From Hyphomicrobiales bacterium (GTDB taxonomy: Bacteria > Pseudomonadota > Alphaproteobacteria > Rhizobiales > RI-29), in assembly GCA_016125495.1 (NCBI GenBank), contig WGLQ01000004.1:372001-436000 (forward strand): a stretch of DNA of 64,000 nt, read 5' to 3'. The notes under the pieces were generated by a model. That model worked only from the letters and a program-made list of their open reading frames with translations, was not told where the DNA came from and did no database searches. Positions 27,116 to 34,866 of the stretch are shown one piece after another. The position numbers were made by a program, and so were the translations under genes. Each line of letters starts with the position of its first letter. Within the stretch, counting starts at the first letter, position 1.

Positions 27116-27622
27116 TCAGTAGACGAAGATCTTGTAGAGCGGCAGGAAGAACGGCTCCGTGATCCCCTTCGGCAGCAGGATTTTCATGCCTCCCTCGAAG
27201 AGGAGGAAGATTACGACCGGCGTCAGCAGTGAAACCGCGAGGGTCGTTGTGATCGAATGGCGCCCGAGGATGCCGACTTGAAACAGAAGGAAAAGCGTGA
27301 TCGCGACATAGGCCCCGAGCCAATGCGTCAGCGCCAGCATCGCGAAAATCGAGAGGGTCGTGATCCCGACCATGCGCACCGTGTAGGCATCCATGAACGC
27401 GGCACGCGAACGAGTGATGTTCGTCGTTCTCAACAGGCCGCGAACGAAGATGACGATGCAGCAGACGAGCATCCCCGCCGACAGCCAGAACGGCAGCCAG
27501 CCGCTTCCCGGACCCTTGTCGGGGACCCAGTCGATTCGCAGCGGCGGCACTTGGCTGAGGTACATCAGGTAGATCGAGAACAGCCCGAGCACGAGCGCCA
27601 TGACGAGTTCGGCCGCACGCAT
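27116..27622 (-). CDS. tctB: Tripartite tricarboxylate transporter, small membrane subunit
   Basis: This 168-residue protein has four predicted membrane helices and the early Pro-Gly-X-Gly-Trp-Leu-Pro motif (Gly-Ser-Gly-Trp-Leu-Pro) of TctB. It pairs with TctA in the inner membrane. GGGGAGGG precedes ATG 27622, 138 bases after tctC. Confidence 0.92.
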   Translation of the reverse strand: MRAAELVMALVLGLFSIYLMYLSQVPPLRIDWVPDKGPGSGWLPFWLSAGMLVCCIVIFVRGLLRTTNITRSRAAFMDAYTVRMVGITTLSIFAMLALTHWLGAYVAITLFLLFQVGILGRHSITTTLAVSLLTPVVIFLLFEGGMKILLPKGITEPFFLPLYKIFVY

Positions 27623-27760
27623 CGTGCCCTCCCCGAGCTATCGTTCTGATGGGTTGAAGGATGTCACCGCGGTCGTGCGCGCAGACGCGCTTGCCTCGCG
27701 GTATCCGGGGCGACGCGGGTGCGCCGCCCCGAAAGTCTCACTCGGTCCTATGAGCGAATG

Positions 27761-28747
27761 CTACTGGATTTCGCCAGCCGCCTTCAGCATGGAGCGGTGC
27801 TCTTCTCGCGACGAGATGAAGTAGGATTGCAGGTCGTTGCCAGAGAGCCATGCGCACTGCAGCGCTTGCTTCTTGCAGTAGTCCTGCCACTCGGGCGAAT
27901 CGTAGACTTTGCGGAACACGCCTTCATAGTAGGCCCGCACGTCGTCTCCGACGCCGCCCGGCATCACCACGGACCGCTGCATGAAGTAGGTCATGCCGTC
28001 GTGGCCGAGTTCCTTCATGGTGGGAACGTCGTCGAAGCCAGGGATGCGCTCAGGCGTGAAAGCCGCGATCGGGCGGGCCTTGCCTGCCTGATAAAAGCCC
28101 ATCTGCTCGGAGGGATTGTTCACGGTCGAATCCGCATGGCCACCCACGAGCTGCTTGGCCACGTCCCCGCCGCCCTTGAAGGGGATGTAGGTCATCTTGA
28201 GGCCGAACCGGTTTTCGATCATGCCGGTGACGAGCGAATCCTCCTGACCGGTCCCGGTGCCGGCCATTTTCCATCCCTCGCCCTTCGTCTTGGCGGCAGC
28301 GATATATTCCTCCAGGGTCTTGATCGGCGAGTCCGCGTTGACCCAGAGCAGGAAGGTGTCCTCGGCGAGGCGCGCGACGGGGGTCAGTTCCTCGATGTTG
28401 ACGCCGATGCCCGGGTTGCGCAGCGGGGTTGTGTAGTAGCTGTTCAGCGTCGCCATGATGATGTGCGGATTGCCGGCGTTATCCTTGAGATAGCGCAGCG
28501 CGTCCGCGCCCGATCCGCCACCCTTGTTGATCGGGATGAACGGCACGGCGGCGAAATTATTCTTCTCGATGATCGACTGGATGAAGCGGGCGAGCTTGTC
28601 GGCGCCACCACCCTGGCCGGCCATCACCACGAATTCGACGGGCTTCTGCGGCTCCCAGGCGCTCGCGCCATCTGCGCTGAGGCCGGCGAGCCCGAGGGCC
28701 GTGCCAGCCGCCAGTCCTGCACTGAACAGTCGTCGGGATAATTTCAT
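27761..28747 (-). CDS. tctC: Tripartite tricarboxylate transporter, periplasmic binding protein
   Basis: This 328-residue solute-binding protein has a signal sequence over about residues 1-29 (Lys-Leu-Ser-Arg-Arg-Leu-Phe, possibly Tat-type). It also has the TctC/Bug family core: Gly-Gly-Gly-Ala-Asp near 47, Asn-Lys-Gly-Gly-Gly-Ser-Gly near 74, and Pro-Phe-Lys-Gly-Gly-Gly-Asp near 190. Bug proteins bind carboxylates through main-chain contacts, so the ligand cannot be read from sequence. A strong GGAGGAG precedes ATG 28747. It is the first gene of the cluster and has an operator-like palindrome 118-130 bases upstream. Confidence 0.93.
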   Translation of the reverse strand: MKLSRRLFSAGLAAGTALGLAGLSADGASAWEPQKPVEFVVMAGQGGGADKLARFIQSIIEKNNFAAVPFIPINKGGGSGADALRYLKDNAGNPHIIMATLNSYYTTPLRNPGIGVNIEELTPVARLAEDTFLLWVNADSPIKTLEEYIAAAKTKGEGWKMAGTGTGQEDSLVTGMIENRFGLKMTYIPFKGGGDVAKQLVGGHADSTVNNPSEQMGFYQAGKARPIAAFTPERIPGFDDVPTMKELGHDGMTYFMQRSVVMPGGVGDDVRAYYEGVFRKVYDSPEWQDYCKKQALQCAWLSGNDLQSYFISSREEHRSMLKAAGEIQ

Positions 28748-28864
28748 TCCACTCCTCCCAGGTGACAGGTGATCCAAGACGGTCACCATGTTCCGCAGTC
28801 TTGCGGCGGTTACGTGGCCATCCCGCAGCTTTCGCCCCGGCCGGCACGTCCGTTTCATTGGCTG

Positions 28865-28883
28865 GTGGTATACCACATACATA
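28865..28883 (-). promoter_or_regulatory. Probable GntR operator upstream of tctC
   Basis: This is a perfect 12-bp palindrome GTGGTATACCAC (28865-28876) preceded, on the minus strand, by TATGTAT. The 19-bp block is identical to 29377-29395 in the opposite direction. Its form fits FCD-type GntR operators. TATGTA could be the -10 box for tctC, though no good -35 is seen. Confidence 0.6.
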
Positions 28884-29353
28884 TGGCATCTACAACAGCC
28901 GCTGGACGGGCGCTCCGGCCTAACTCCGGCTCGTCCGCAAGCCACGGACCTCGCAGCGATTTGCGCTCCCTTGTCCCGGATGCGGAATTGCCGCGAGGGG
29001 CGACGTCGCCACCGCTCGGGCGAAATTCGCCCGATCCGCAGGATTTCAGCGCAATGACCGCGCTGGCAACCGTTGCGCGACCGCCTTGGGTCGTCGAGGG
29101 GCATGCGGAATTCGCAGATCGTGAGGCAACTCATGGAAGGCATCCGCTCAACCCAAAGGTGGGCGACGATCCGTACAGCTGCCCCGACGGGCGGCTCGTC
29201 GTGCGATGCGAATTCTCGGTGTGCGGCGCACACCCCGCAGGACTTGCCAGGTTTGCGCATTGCTGCGATGCAATAAGCGCAGATGAGAAAAAGAGTGAAA
29301 TAAATCAAATAGATAAAGCGAAAACGAGTCGTCGATTGCTTGTCCTCGAGCAC

Positions 29354-29395
29354 TTGCTGCGGCGCGAAATGGCATCTATGTATGTGGTATACCAC
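29354..29395 (+). promoter_or_regulatory. Promoter with overlapping GntR operator
   Basis: TTGCTG (29354-29359), 17 bases, then TATGTA (29377-29382) make a plausible sigma-70 promoter. The palindrome GTGGTATACCAC (29384-29395) lies right at the expected start point, where a bound repressor would block transcription. The promoter points toward the small open frame at 29450. Confidence 0.55.
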
Positions 29396-29449
29396 GGGAT
29401 CGGCGAGAGGTTCTGCCGGACCGATGGAACAAGAAAAACCGAGGTTGAG

Positions 29450-29623
29450 ATGAGCAACGACACCGCCGAGAGCTTCGAGAACACCTACCCGCGCTATCCG
29501 TTCGCCCCGCTCGTTCGCATGGCGATTGCCCTTGGCCGACTGATCGCGCTCGCCACCCGATCGGATGGCCGTCGGACGGCTGCCCCGTCGGTGCGCCCCA
29601 TCGGTCAGCCGCGCACAGCCTGA
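29450..29623 (+). CDS. Small protein, 57 residues, unknown
   Basis: This short frame begins at ATG 29450 with GAGG five bases upstream and lies 55 bases after an operator-like palindrome. The product has an acidic N-terminus, a hydrophobic stretch near residues 20-35 (Leu-Val-Arg-Met-Ala-Ile-Ala-Leu-Gly) and a basic tail. I recognise no family. It could be a small membrane-associated protein under the same regulator as tctC, or a chance frame. Confidence 0.4.
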   Translation: MSNDTAESFENTYPRYPFAPLVRMAIALGRLIALATRSDGRRTAAPSVRPIGQPRTA

Positions 29624-29722
29624 TCGAAGGTCGGCCGGTTCGGTTGCCACTTGCCCACGGCCGCGCGCGAACCGGTGCCCCGGTCGGTGGTGGCGATGCG
29701 GAGTTCGTGCGTCTGCGGTGCG

Positions 29723-30334
29723 TCAGAAGCTGCGACGCGCCTTGACAGCGGCGGCGAGCGTTCCCTCGTCGAGGTAATCGAGTTCGCCGCCGATCGGCAC
29801 GCCGTGCGCGAGCCGTGAGACGGTTGGCCCGTCTGCGCGCCGCGCGATCAGTTCGCTCACGTAGTGCGCCGTCGCCTGACCTTCGACCGTCGCATTCAGC
29901 GCCAGCAGCACTTCGCGAACTTCGCCCTCCACCAGCCGCTGCTCGAGGAGTGCGAGGTTGAGATCCTCGGGCCGCACGCCGTCGAGGGGCGAAAGCGCGC
30001 CGCCGAGCACGAGGTAGCGGCCCTTGATCACACCGGCCCGCTCCAGTGCCCAGACGTCGCCGACATCCTCGACCACCACCAGCAGTCCCGGCTCGCGCTT
30101 GGGATCACGGCAGATGCCGCACGGATCGAGCGTGTCGAGGCTGCCGCACCGTGAGCATTTCACCACCGCCGCCATCACTGCCTGCAACGCTTCGGCGAGC
30201 GGGGCCATCAGCAACTCGCGCCGCTTGATGAGATGCAACGCCGCCTTTCGCGCCGAGCGCGGCCCCAGTCCGGGCAGCCGGGCGAGCATTTGAATGAGGC
30301 GGTCGATTTGCGGGCTGGCGAGCGGTTCGGCCAT
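29723..30334 (-). CDS. recR: Recombination protein RecR
   Basis: This 203-residue protein has a helix-hairpin-helix start (Leu-Pro-Gly-Leu-Gly-Pro-Arg-Ser-Ala), a four-Cys zinc finger (Cys-Ser-Arg-Cys ... Cys-Gly-Ile-Cys near 59-75) and a Toprim domain (Val-Val-Glu-Asp-Val-Gly-Asp). With RecF and RecO it loads RecA at gaps. It follows ybaB by 22 bases with AGGAAG before the ATG. Confidence 0.96.
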   Translation of the reverse strand: MAEPLASPQIDRLIQMLARLPGLGPRSARKAALHLIKRRELLMAPLAEALQAVMAAVVKCSRCGSLDTLDPCGICRDPKREPGLLVVVEDVGDVWALERAGVIKGRYLVLGGALSPLDGVRPEDLNLALLEQRLVEGEVREVLLALNATVEGQATAHYVSELIARRADGPTVSRLAHGVPIGGELDYLDEGTLAAAVKARRSF

Positions 30335-30356
30335 GGCGGCTTCCTTTCGGCGGCGC

Positions 30357-30677
30357 TCAGAACAGCTTGAGCCCGGGTGGCAGCGGTAGTCCGCCGGTCA
30401 GCTCCTGCATTTTGCTCTGCATCATCGCCTCGACGCGGCTCTTGGCGTCCTGGTGGGCCGCCAGGATCAGGTCCTCGATGACCTCGACGTCCTCCGGCTT
30501 CACCAGCGACGGGTCGATCGTGAGGCCGCGCATATCGCCCTTGCCATTGAGGCGCACGGTGACGAGGCCACCGCCGGCGCTTCCCGATACTTCCGCGGCA
30601 GCGAGTTCGGCTTGCAGGGTTTGCATGCGTTCCTGCAGGCCCCTCATCTGGTTCATCATTCCCATGATGTCTTTCAT
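30357..30677 (-). CDS. ybaB: YbaB/EbfC nucleoid-associated protein
   Basis: This 106-residue protein starts Met-Lys-Asp-Ile-Met-Gly-Met-Met and has the family core with Gly-Lys-Gly-Asp and Pro-Ser-Leu-Val near the middle. It binds DNA as a dimer and typically sits between dnaX and recR, as here. AGGAGG precedes ATG 30677. Confidence 0.94.
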   Translation of the reverse strand: MKDIMGMMNQMRGLQERMQTLQAELAAAEVSGSAGGGLVTVRLNGKGDMRGLTIDPSLVKPEDVEVIEDLILAAHQDAKSRVEAMMQSKMQELTGGLPLPPGLKLF

Positions 30678-30768
30678 TACCCGTCCTCCTGGTCCTCTGG
30701 TGCCCGTGCGGCTGGTGCATCACGTGGTCGCACCTTGCCGGGCTCGAAGTCGCTGGCGTCGGGGCGCG

Positions 30769-32709
30769 TCAGCGGCCGCCCTTCTTGCCATCGCCGAGGC
30801 GCTGCCCGCTGCCCGATCGCTCGTCCTCGGCGGCCTGCATTCCCGCACCACTCGTGAGCGGTTTGATGTCCTTGATCTGCGCGTCCGGAAAGGCCTCCGC
30901 GAATCCGGCGAGCACTGGATCGTCGGCGATGTAATTCTGCTCACGCTCGAGGTGCGCCTTGCGCTCCTCTGCGATCGTCGCGCCGCCGCGTGTACGCGAG
31001 ATGACGACGAGCCAGCGCTGTCCGGTCCACTCGGTCAGCTTGCGCCCGAGATCTCCGGCCAGTGAGCTGGGTGCGTCGTCCTCGACGCTGATCTCGATGC
31101 GCCCGGGCTCGAACGAGATCGGCCGCACGTCGTTCTCGAGCGCCAGCTTGAGACGGATGTCCCGCTTGCGGTCTGCGAGATCGACCACGTCCTCGAGTGA
31201 GGTGAGGAGCGTGAACTCGGGGGCCGGTGTGCCCTCCAGCTCCCAATCCGGCACCATCTCGCCGGTGAATTCGCCATAGGGCTCCGCGGACCAGTCGCCG
31301 CCGAACGTATCGTCGTCGGCGACCTCCGGGCGCTGCGCATTGCCCGCCTCGTTCCCGTTTGGCCGCGCCCCGACCGCGTTCTCTCTCACGCCCGCGCCCG
31401 CGTCGGCTGGTGGGGGCGTACTCTGCCTGTTGAGCGGCGGCTTCGCCGCGCTCGTCAGGGTTGGCCCGGCATGGCCGGACGCTTGCGCCTCGGCGCCACC
31501 GCCGCGTCCCTCCGCCAGCAGCCGGGCGAGTTCTTCCGGACCCGGCAATGTCGCCATGTGGGTCAGCCGAATGAGGATCATGTCGGCGGCGGCGTGGATG
31601 TCCGGTGCGCGCCCCGCCTCCTCGATGCCCTTGACCAGCGTCTGCCAGGCCCGTGTGACGAGCCCGAGCGAAAGGCGCCCGGCGAGCCGGCCGGCCATCT
31701 CTCGCTCGGCCGCGCTCAGCATCTCACCCGCGCCCTTGACCCCAGCCACCTTGGCCCGCGCAACGATGTGCGCGACTTCGGCGAGGTCCACCAGGACCTG
31801 CAACGGCTCCGCCCCGTCTGAGTGGAGCGCTTCGAGCCGCCCGAGCGCGCCCGCCCCGTCTCCGGCCATCACCGTCTCGAAGAGATCGAGCGTTCGCCCG
31901 CGATCGGCGAGGCCGAGCATGGCGCGCACGTTCTCGGCCGTCACTTTACCCGACCCGATCGCCAGCGCCTGATCGAGGATCGAGAGCCCATCGCGCACCG
32001 AGCCCTCCGACGCGCGGGCAATGAGCGCGAGCGCCTCGGTCTCGGCCATGCCGCCCTCGCGCTCGACGATGCCGCCGAAATGGCGCGTCAGCAGCGTGCC
32101 GTCGACGCGTCTGAGATCGAAGCGCTGGCAGCGCGACAGCACCGTGACCGGAACCTTGCGCACTTCGGTCGTCGCGAAGATGAACTTGACGTGCGCGGGC
32201 GGCTCCTCGAGCGTCTTGAGGAGGGCGTTGAACGCCCCCTTCGAGAGCATGTGCACCTCGTCGATGATGAAAACCTTGAAGCGCGCCAGCACGGGTCGGT
32301 AGCGGGCGCTTTCGATGATCTCGCGAACGTTGTCGATGCCGGTGTTGGAGGCCGCGTCCATCTCGACCACGTCGGGGTGCCGGCTTTCGATGATTTCCCG
32401 GCAATGGCGCCCGATCTCGCCGATTTCGATCGTCGGGGCACCGCTGCGTCCGTCCTCGGAATCACATGGCGCGTAATTGAGCGCGCGTGCCAGGATCCGG
32501 GCGGTCGTCGTCTTGCCGACCCCGCGCACGCCGGTCAGCATGTAGGCCTGCGCGATCCGCCCCGTCGAAAAGGCATTGCGCAGGGTGCGCACCATCGGCT
32601 CCTGGCCGATCAGGTCTTCGAATGCTTGCGGCCGGTACTTGCGCGCCAGCACGACATAGGGTCCGGCCGCCCCGTTCGCGTCGTCTCCTGTCGAGGTCAC
32701 GGGCTCCAT
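30769..32709 (-). CDS. dnaX: DNA polymerase III subunits gamma/tau
   Basis: This 646-residue clamp-loader ATPase has Walker A Gly-Val-Gly-Lys-Thr-Thr-Thr near residue 47, Walker B with Asp-Glu-Val-His, and the sensor Ser-Arg-Cys. A Pro/Ala-rich linker near 410-480 leads to the tau C-terminal region that contacts the polymerase. No A-rich slippery sequence of the E. coli type is visible, so a gamma form by frameshift is not supported. A TTG three codons earlier is an alternative start. The N-terminus is preceded by the SRP RNA. Confidence 0.95.
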   Translation of the reverse strand: MEPVTSTGDDANGAAGPYVVLARKYRPQAFEDLIGQEPMVRTLRNAFSTGRIAQAYMLTGVRGVGKTTTARILARALNYAPCDSEDGRSGAPTIEIGEIGRHCREIIESRHPDVVEMDAASNTGIDNVREIIESARYRPVLARFKVFIIDEVHMLSKGAFNALLKTLEEPPAHVKFIFATTEVRKVPVTVLSRCQRFDLRRVDGTLLTRHFGGIVEREGGMAETEALALIARASEGSVRDGLSILDQALAIGSGKVTAENVRAMLGLADRGRTLDLFETVMAGDGAGALGRLEALHSDGAEPLQVLVDLAEVAHIVARAKVAGVKGAGEMLSAAEREMAGRLAGRLSLGLVTRAWQTLVKGIEEAGRAPDIHAAADMILIRLTHMATLPGPEELARLLAEGRGGGAEAQASGHAGPTLTSAAKPPLNRQSTPPPADAGAGVRENAVGARPNGNEAGNAQRPEVADDDTFGGDWSAEPYGEFTGEMVPDWELEGTPAPEFTLLTSLEDVVDLADRKRDIRLKLALENDVRPISFEPGRIEISVEDDAPSSLAGDLGRKLTEWTGQRWLVVISRTRGGATIAEERKAHLEREQNYIADDPVLAGFAEAFPDAQIKDIKPLTSGAGMQAAEDERSGSGQRLGDGKKGGR

Positions 32710-32980
32710 CCTGGTCAAGCTTTTCGCGGGCAGCCGTTTGCCGGCCGAAGCAGGGTCCAGCGCCCGGGCCGCGTCGCCTTCGACCCGCTACGGCTGCAAG
32801 ACGGGTTGCGGAGTCGAGGCGAACACGAAGGTCGGCTCGTCTGCCAGCCGGCGCCGGCCGCTCGTGCCGGCGCGTCCCGCCGGTGGTCCATTGCCCTTCG
32901 CCTGTGGCCCGTTGCCCCGGTCGGCTTCGACCGGCCCGGCGCACGCGAAGCCGGCAACAGAGGCCGGCCGATAATGATAT

Positions 32981-33078
32981 AGGAGGCTGGTCGGCAACCC
33001 GCGTCTTGCTCGTTGGGGCTGCTTCCTTCCGGACCTGACCCGGTTGGCGAGGGACTCGTCCGCCGCCAACCTCCCGCC
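32981..33078 (-). ncRNA. ffs: Signal recognition particle 4.5S RNA
   Basis: The minus strand carries the invariant SRP domain IV core (GGTCAGGTCCGGAAGGAAGC, 33024-33043). Flanking arms pair GGGAGG near 33075 with CCTCC near 32982 to close a long hairpin of about 98 bases. It is the RNA scaffold of SRP with Ffh. The ends are estimated from pairing. It lies upstream of dnaX, a common place in proteobacteria. Confidence 0.88.
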
Positions 33079-33104
33079 GGGAGTATTGTCATTCCGCGTC
33101 AGGC

Positions 33105-33560
33105 ATGCAAGAGCGCAGCGCAGCCCTCTCCACCACACCGTCCGAAACCGGCATGTTCGCCCTCGATCCCCGCCTCGCCTCCGACACCCGCCACGTGAGC
33201 GACCTTGCGCTCTCGGCGGTGCGTCTCATGGACGATCGCCGCTTTCCCTGGCTCATCCTTGTGCCGAGGCGCGCGGGTGCCGTGGAACTCGTCGACCTTG
33301 TCGAGGCCGACCGTCTGGTGTTGCTCGAGGAGATCTCTCTCGTCTCGCGCGTGTTGCAGCGCGCGTTCGCACCGGACAAATTGAACGTTGCCGCGCTCGG
33401 CAATCTCGTGCCGCAACTGCACGTCCATGTCATTGCACGCTTTCGCGCTGACCCTGCCTGGCCACGCCCGGTCTGGGGTGTCGGTGAGCCCGCCCCCTAT
33501 GGCGAGGTCGAGGGGGGTGAGCGCGCGGGTCGACTTGCCGAAGCGATCGCCGGTGGCTAG
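33105..33560 (+). CDS. HIT family protein
   Basis: This 151-residue histidine-triad protein has Asn-Leu-Val-Pro-Gln-Leu-His-Val-His-Val-Ile near residues 102-112. It also has the N-terminal Leu-Ile-Leu-Val-Pro-Arg-Arg strand. HIT proteins hydrolyse nucleotidyl phosphoramidates or dinucleoside polyphosphates. The first His of the usual His-X-His-X-His is replaced by Gln, as in some bacterial members. ATG 33105 was chosen; ATG 33153 is possible. Confidence 0.82.
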   Translation: MQERSAALSTTPSETGMFALDPRLASDTRHVSDLALSAVRLMDDRRFPWLILVPRRAGAVELVDLVEADRLVLLEEISLVSRVLQRAFAPDKLNVAALGNLVPQLHVHVIARFRADPAWPRPVWGVGEPAPYGEVEGGERAGRLAEAIAGG

Positions 33561-33566
33561 TGCAGC

Positions 33567-33621
33567 GCATCCGACGTTCGGTACCCGCTCGCAGCACGGT
33601 TTCGAACCAAACGTCGGATGC
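33567..33621. repeat. Palindromic element A
   Basis: A 12-bp perfect inverted repeat (33567-33578 with 33610-33621) encloses a 31-base loop with further imperfect pairing. Its core, TCCGAC ... GTCGGA, is shared with element B 42 bases downstream. The two look like members of a dispersed intergenic palindrome family. Confidence 0.65.
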
Positions 33622-33662
33622 ATAAGCTGAACTAGAATCATGAACTTGCTAGTGTTCTTCTT

Positions 33663-33716
33663 GGCTCCGACACTTGGTCGATCGCGTGCCGCAAAAGGGT
33701 GCCAAGTGTCGGAGCC
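33663..33716. repeat. Palindromic element B
   Basis: A 15-bp perfect inverted repeat (33663-33677 with 33702-33716) encloses a 24-base loop. It shares the TCCGAC/GTCGGA outer core and similar loop spacing with element A. It lies 78 bases before the nudC start and could fold in the leader mRNA. Confidence 0.7.
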
Positions 33717-33793
33717 GGAACACCAGAGCCCCAGGGGCGCTTGCTTGCGCATTTGCACGCCGCTCCGCGGGAGCGCAATTGGCTGGAGAGAGC

Positions 33794-34735
33794 ATGCCGA
33801 CACTCGGGAACGCGCCATTTCTGGACCGGGCGAGCCACAAGCGGGCCAACCACGACTGGCTGATGGAACTTTACCGACAGCCATCGAGCCGCACGATGGT
33901 GCTCGTCGAATTGAACCCGGTGATCGTCGGTGCGGGCGAAGGCGTCGAGACCACCCTGAAGTGGTTCTGCCACGAGGACATCGTGCGCTTCGAGCTCGAG
34001 CGGGAGATCCCGGTGTTCCTCGGCATCGACGAAGACGGTGTCGGCATTTTCGCGCTGGCACTGTCCGAGCACCGCGCCCGCGCCGTTCATGCCCCGATCG
34101 AAACGTTCCGGCCGCAGGTCGACGTGCGCAGCCTCGCCATCCAGGACGTCCTGCCGCGTGCCGAATTGGCCATTGCCGGCGAGGCGCGCGCACTTGCCGC
34201 CTGGCATCGGGCGCAGCGCTGCTGCGGGCACTGCGGCGGCTCCAATCGCAAACGCGACGGTGGCTGGAAACTGACGTGCTGGGCGTGCGGGCAGGACCAC
34301 TTCCCGCGCACCGACCCTGTCGTGATCATGCTGATCGAGGACGGTGACCGTTGCCTGCTCGGGCATGAGCCGCGCTTTCCCGAGGGCCTCTACTCGACGC
34401 TCGCCGGCTTCGTGGAACCCGGTGAGGACATCGAGAACGCCGTGCGCCGCGAGACCAAGGAGGAGGCCGGCATCGAGATCGGGCGCGTCGCCTACGTCCA
34501 GAGCCAGCCCTGGCCGTTCCCCCACTCGATCATGATCGGTTGCTGGGCCGAGGCTCTCTCTCGCGACATCGTGGTCGACCCGACCGAGGTCGTCGACGCC
34601 CGCTGGTTCACGCGCGAGGAGGTCCGCCGCATGCTCGAGGACAAACACGAACTGAACCTGCGCGTGCCCGGCCGCTATTCCATCGCCTGGCGCCTCATCA
34701 CGCGTTTTGCCGAGGGCTGGTCGCCGTTCCGCTGA
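33794..34735 (+). CDS. nudC: NAD+ diphosphatase / RNA decapping Nudix hydrolase NudC
   Basis: This 313-residue protein has a four-Cys zinc ribbon (Cys-Gly-His-Cys ... Cys-Trp-Ala-Cys near 140-165) and the Nudix box Gly-Phe-Val-Glu-Pro-Gly-Glu ... Arg-Glu-Thr-Lys-Glu-Glu-Ala-Gly near 206-228. It also has the NudC signature Ser-Gln-Pro-Trp-Pro-Phe-Pro-His-Ser. It splits NAD(H) to NMN and AMP and removes NAD caps from RNA. GGAGAG precedes ATG 33794. Confidence 0.95.
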   Translation: MPTLGNAPFLDRASHKRANHDWLMELYRQPSSRTMVLVELNPVIVGAGEGVETTLKWFCHEDIVRFELEREIPVFLGIDEDGVGIFALALSEHRARAVHAPIETFRPQVDVRSLAIQDVLPRAELAIAGEARALAAWHRAQRCCGHCGGSNRKRDGGWKLTCWACGQDHFPRTDPVVIMLIEDGDRCLLGHEPRFPEGLYSTLAGFVEPGEDIENAVRRETKEEAGIEIGRVAYVQSQPWPFPHSIMIGCWAEALSRDIVVDPTEVVDARWFTREEVRRMLEDKHELNLRVPGRYSIAWRLITRFAEGWSPFR

Positions 34736-34866
34736 GGGGGACGGCGCGGTGCGGCCATTCGAACGGTGCCACGGCACCGGTCGTTCGGCGAGGGCAGCTT
34801 GCGCTCGCGCCGACAGTCAATTCTGATCGTGGCGGATCACGCCGGCTTGATTTCCATCCCGTCCGG

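Larger units (their letters stand above)
28748..29449. other. Regulatory region upstream of tctC, 0.7 kb
   Basis: No gene is supported in these 702 bases, although one frame is open. It contains two copies of a 19-bp block in opposite orientation (28865-28883 and 29377-29395). Near 29285-29330 there is an unusually A-rich patch, unlike the surrounding GC-rich DNA. The layout looks like a divergent control region between tctC and the small open frame at 29450. Confidence 0.6.

Noticed and set aside
28769-29449. Upstream extension of the small frame at 29450
   Set aside because: The frame is open, but the translated region is not protein-like and contains the regulatory palindromes; only the part from ATG 29450 has a ribosome site.
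30769-32709. Programmed frameshift making a gamma form of DnaX
   Set aside because: No A-AAA-AAG slippery heptamer with a downstream hairpin is visible in the gene.
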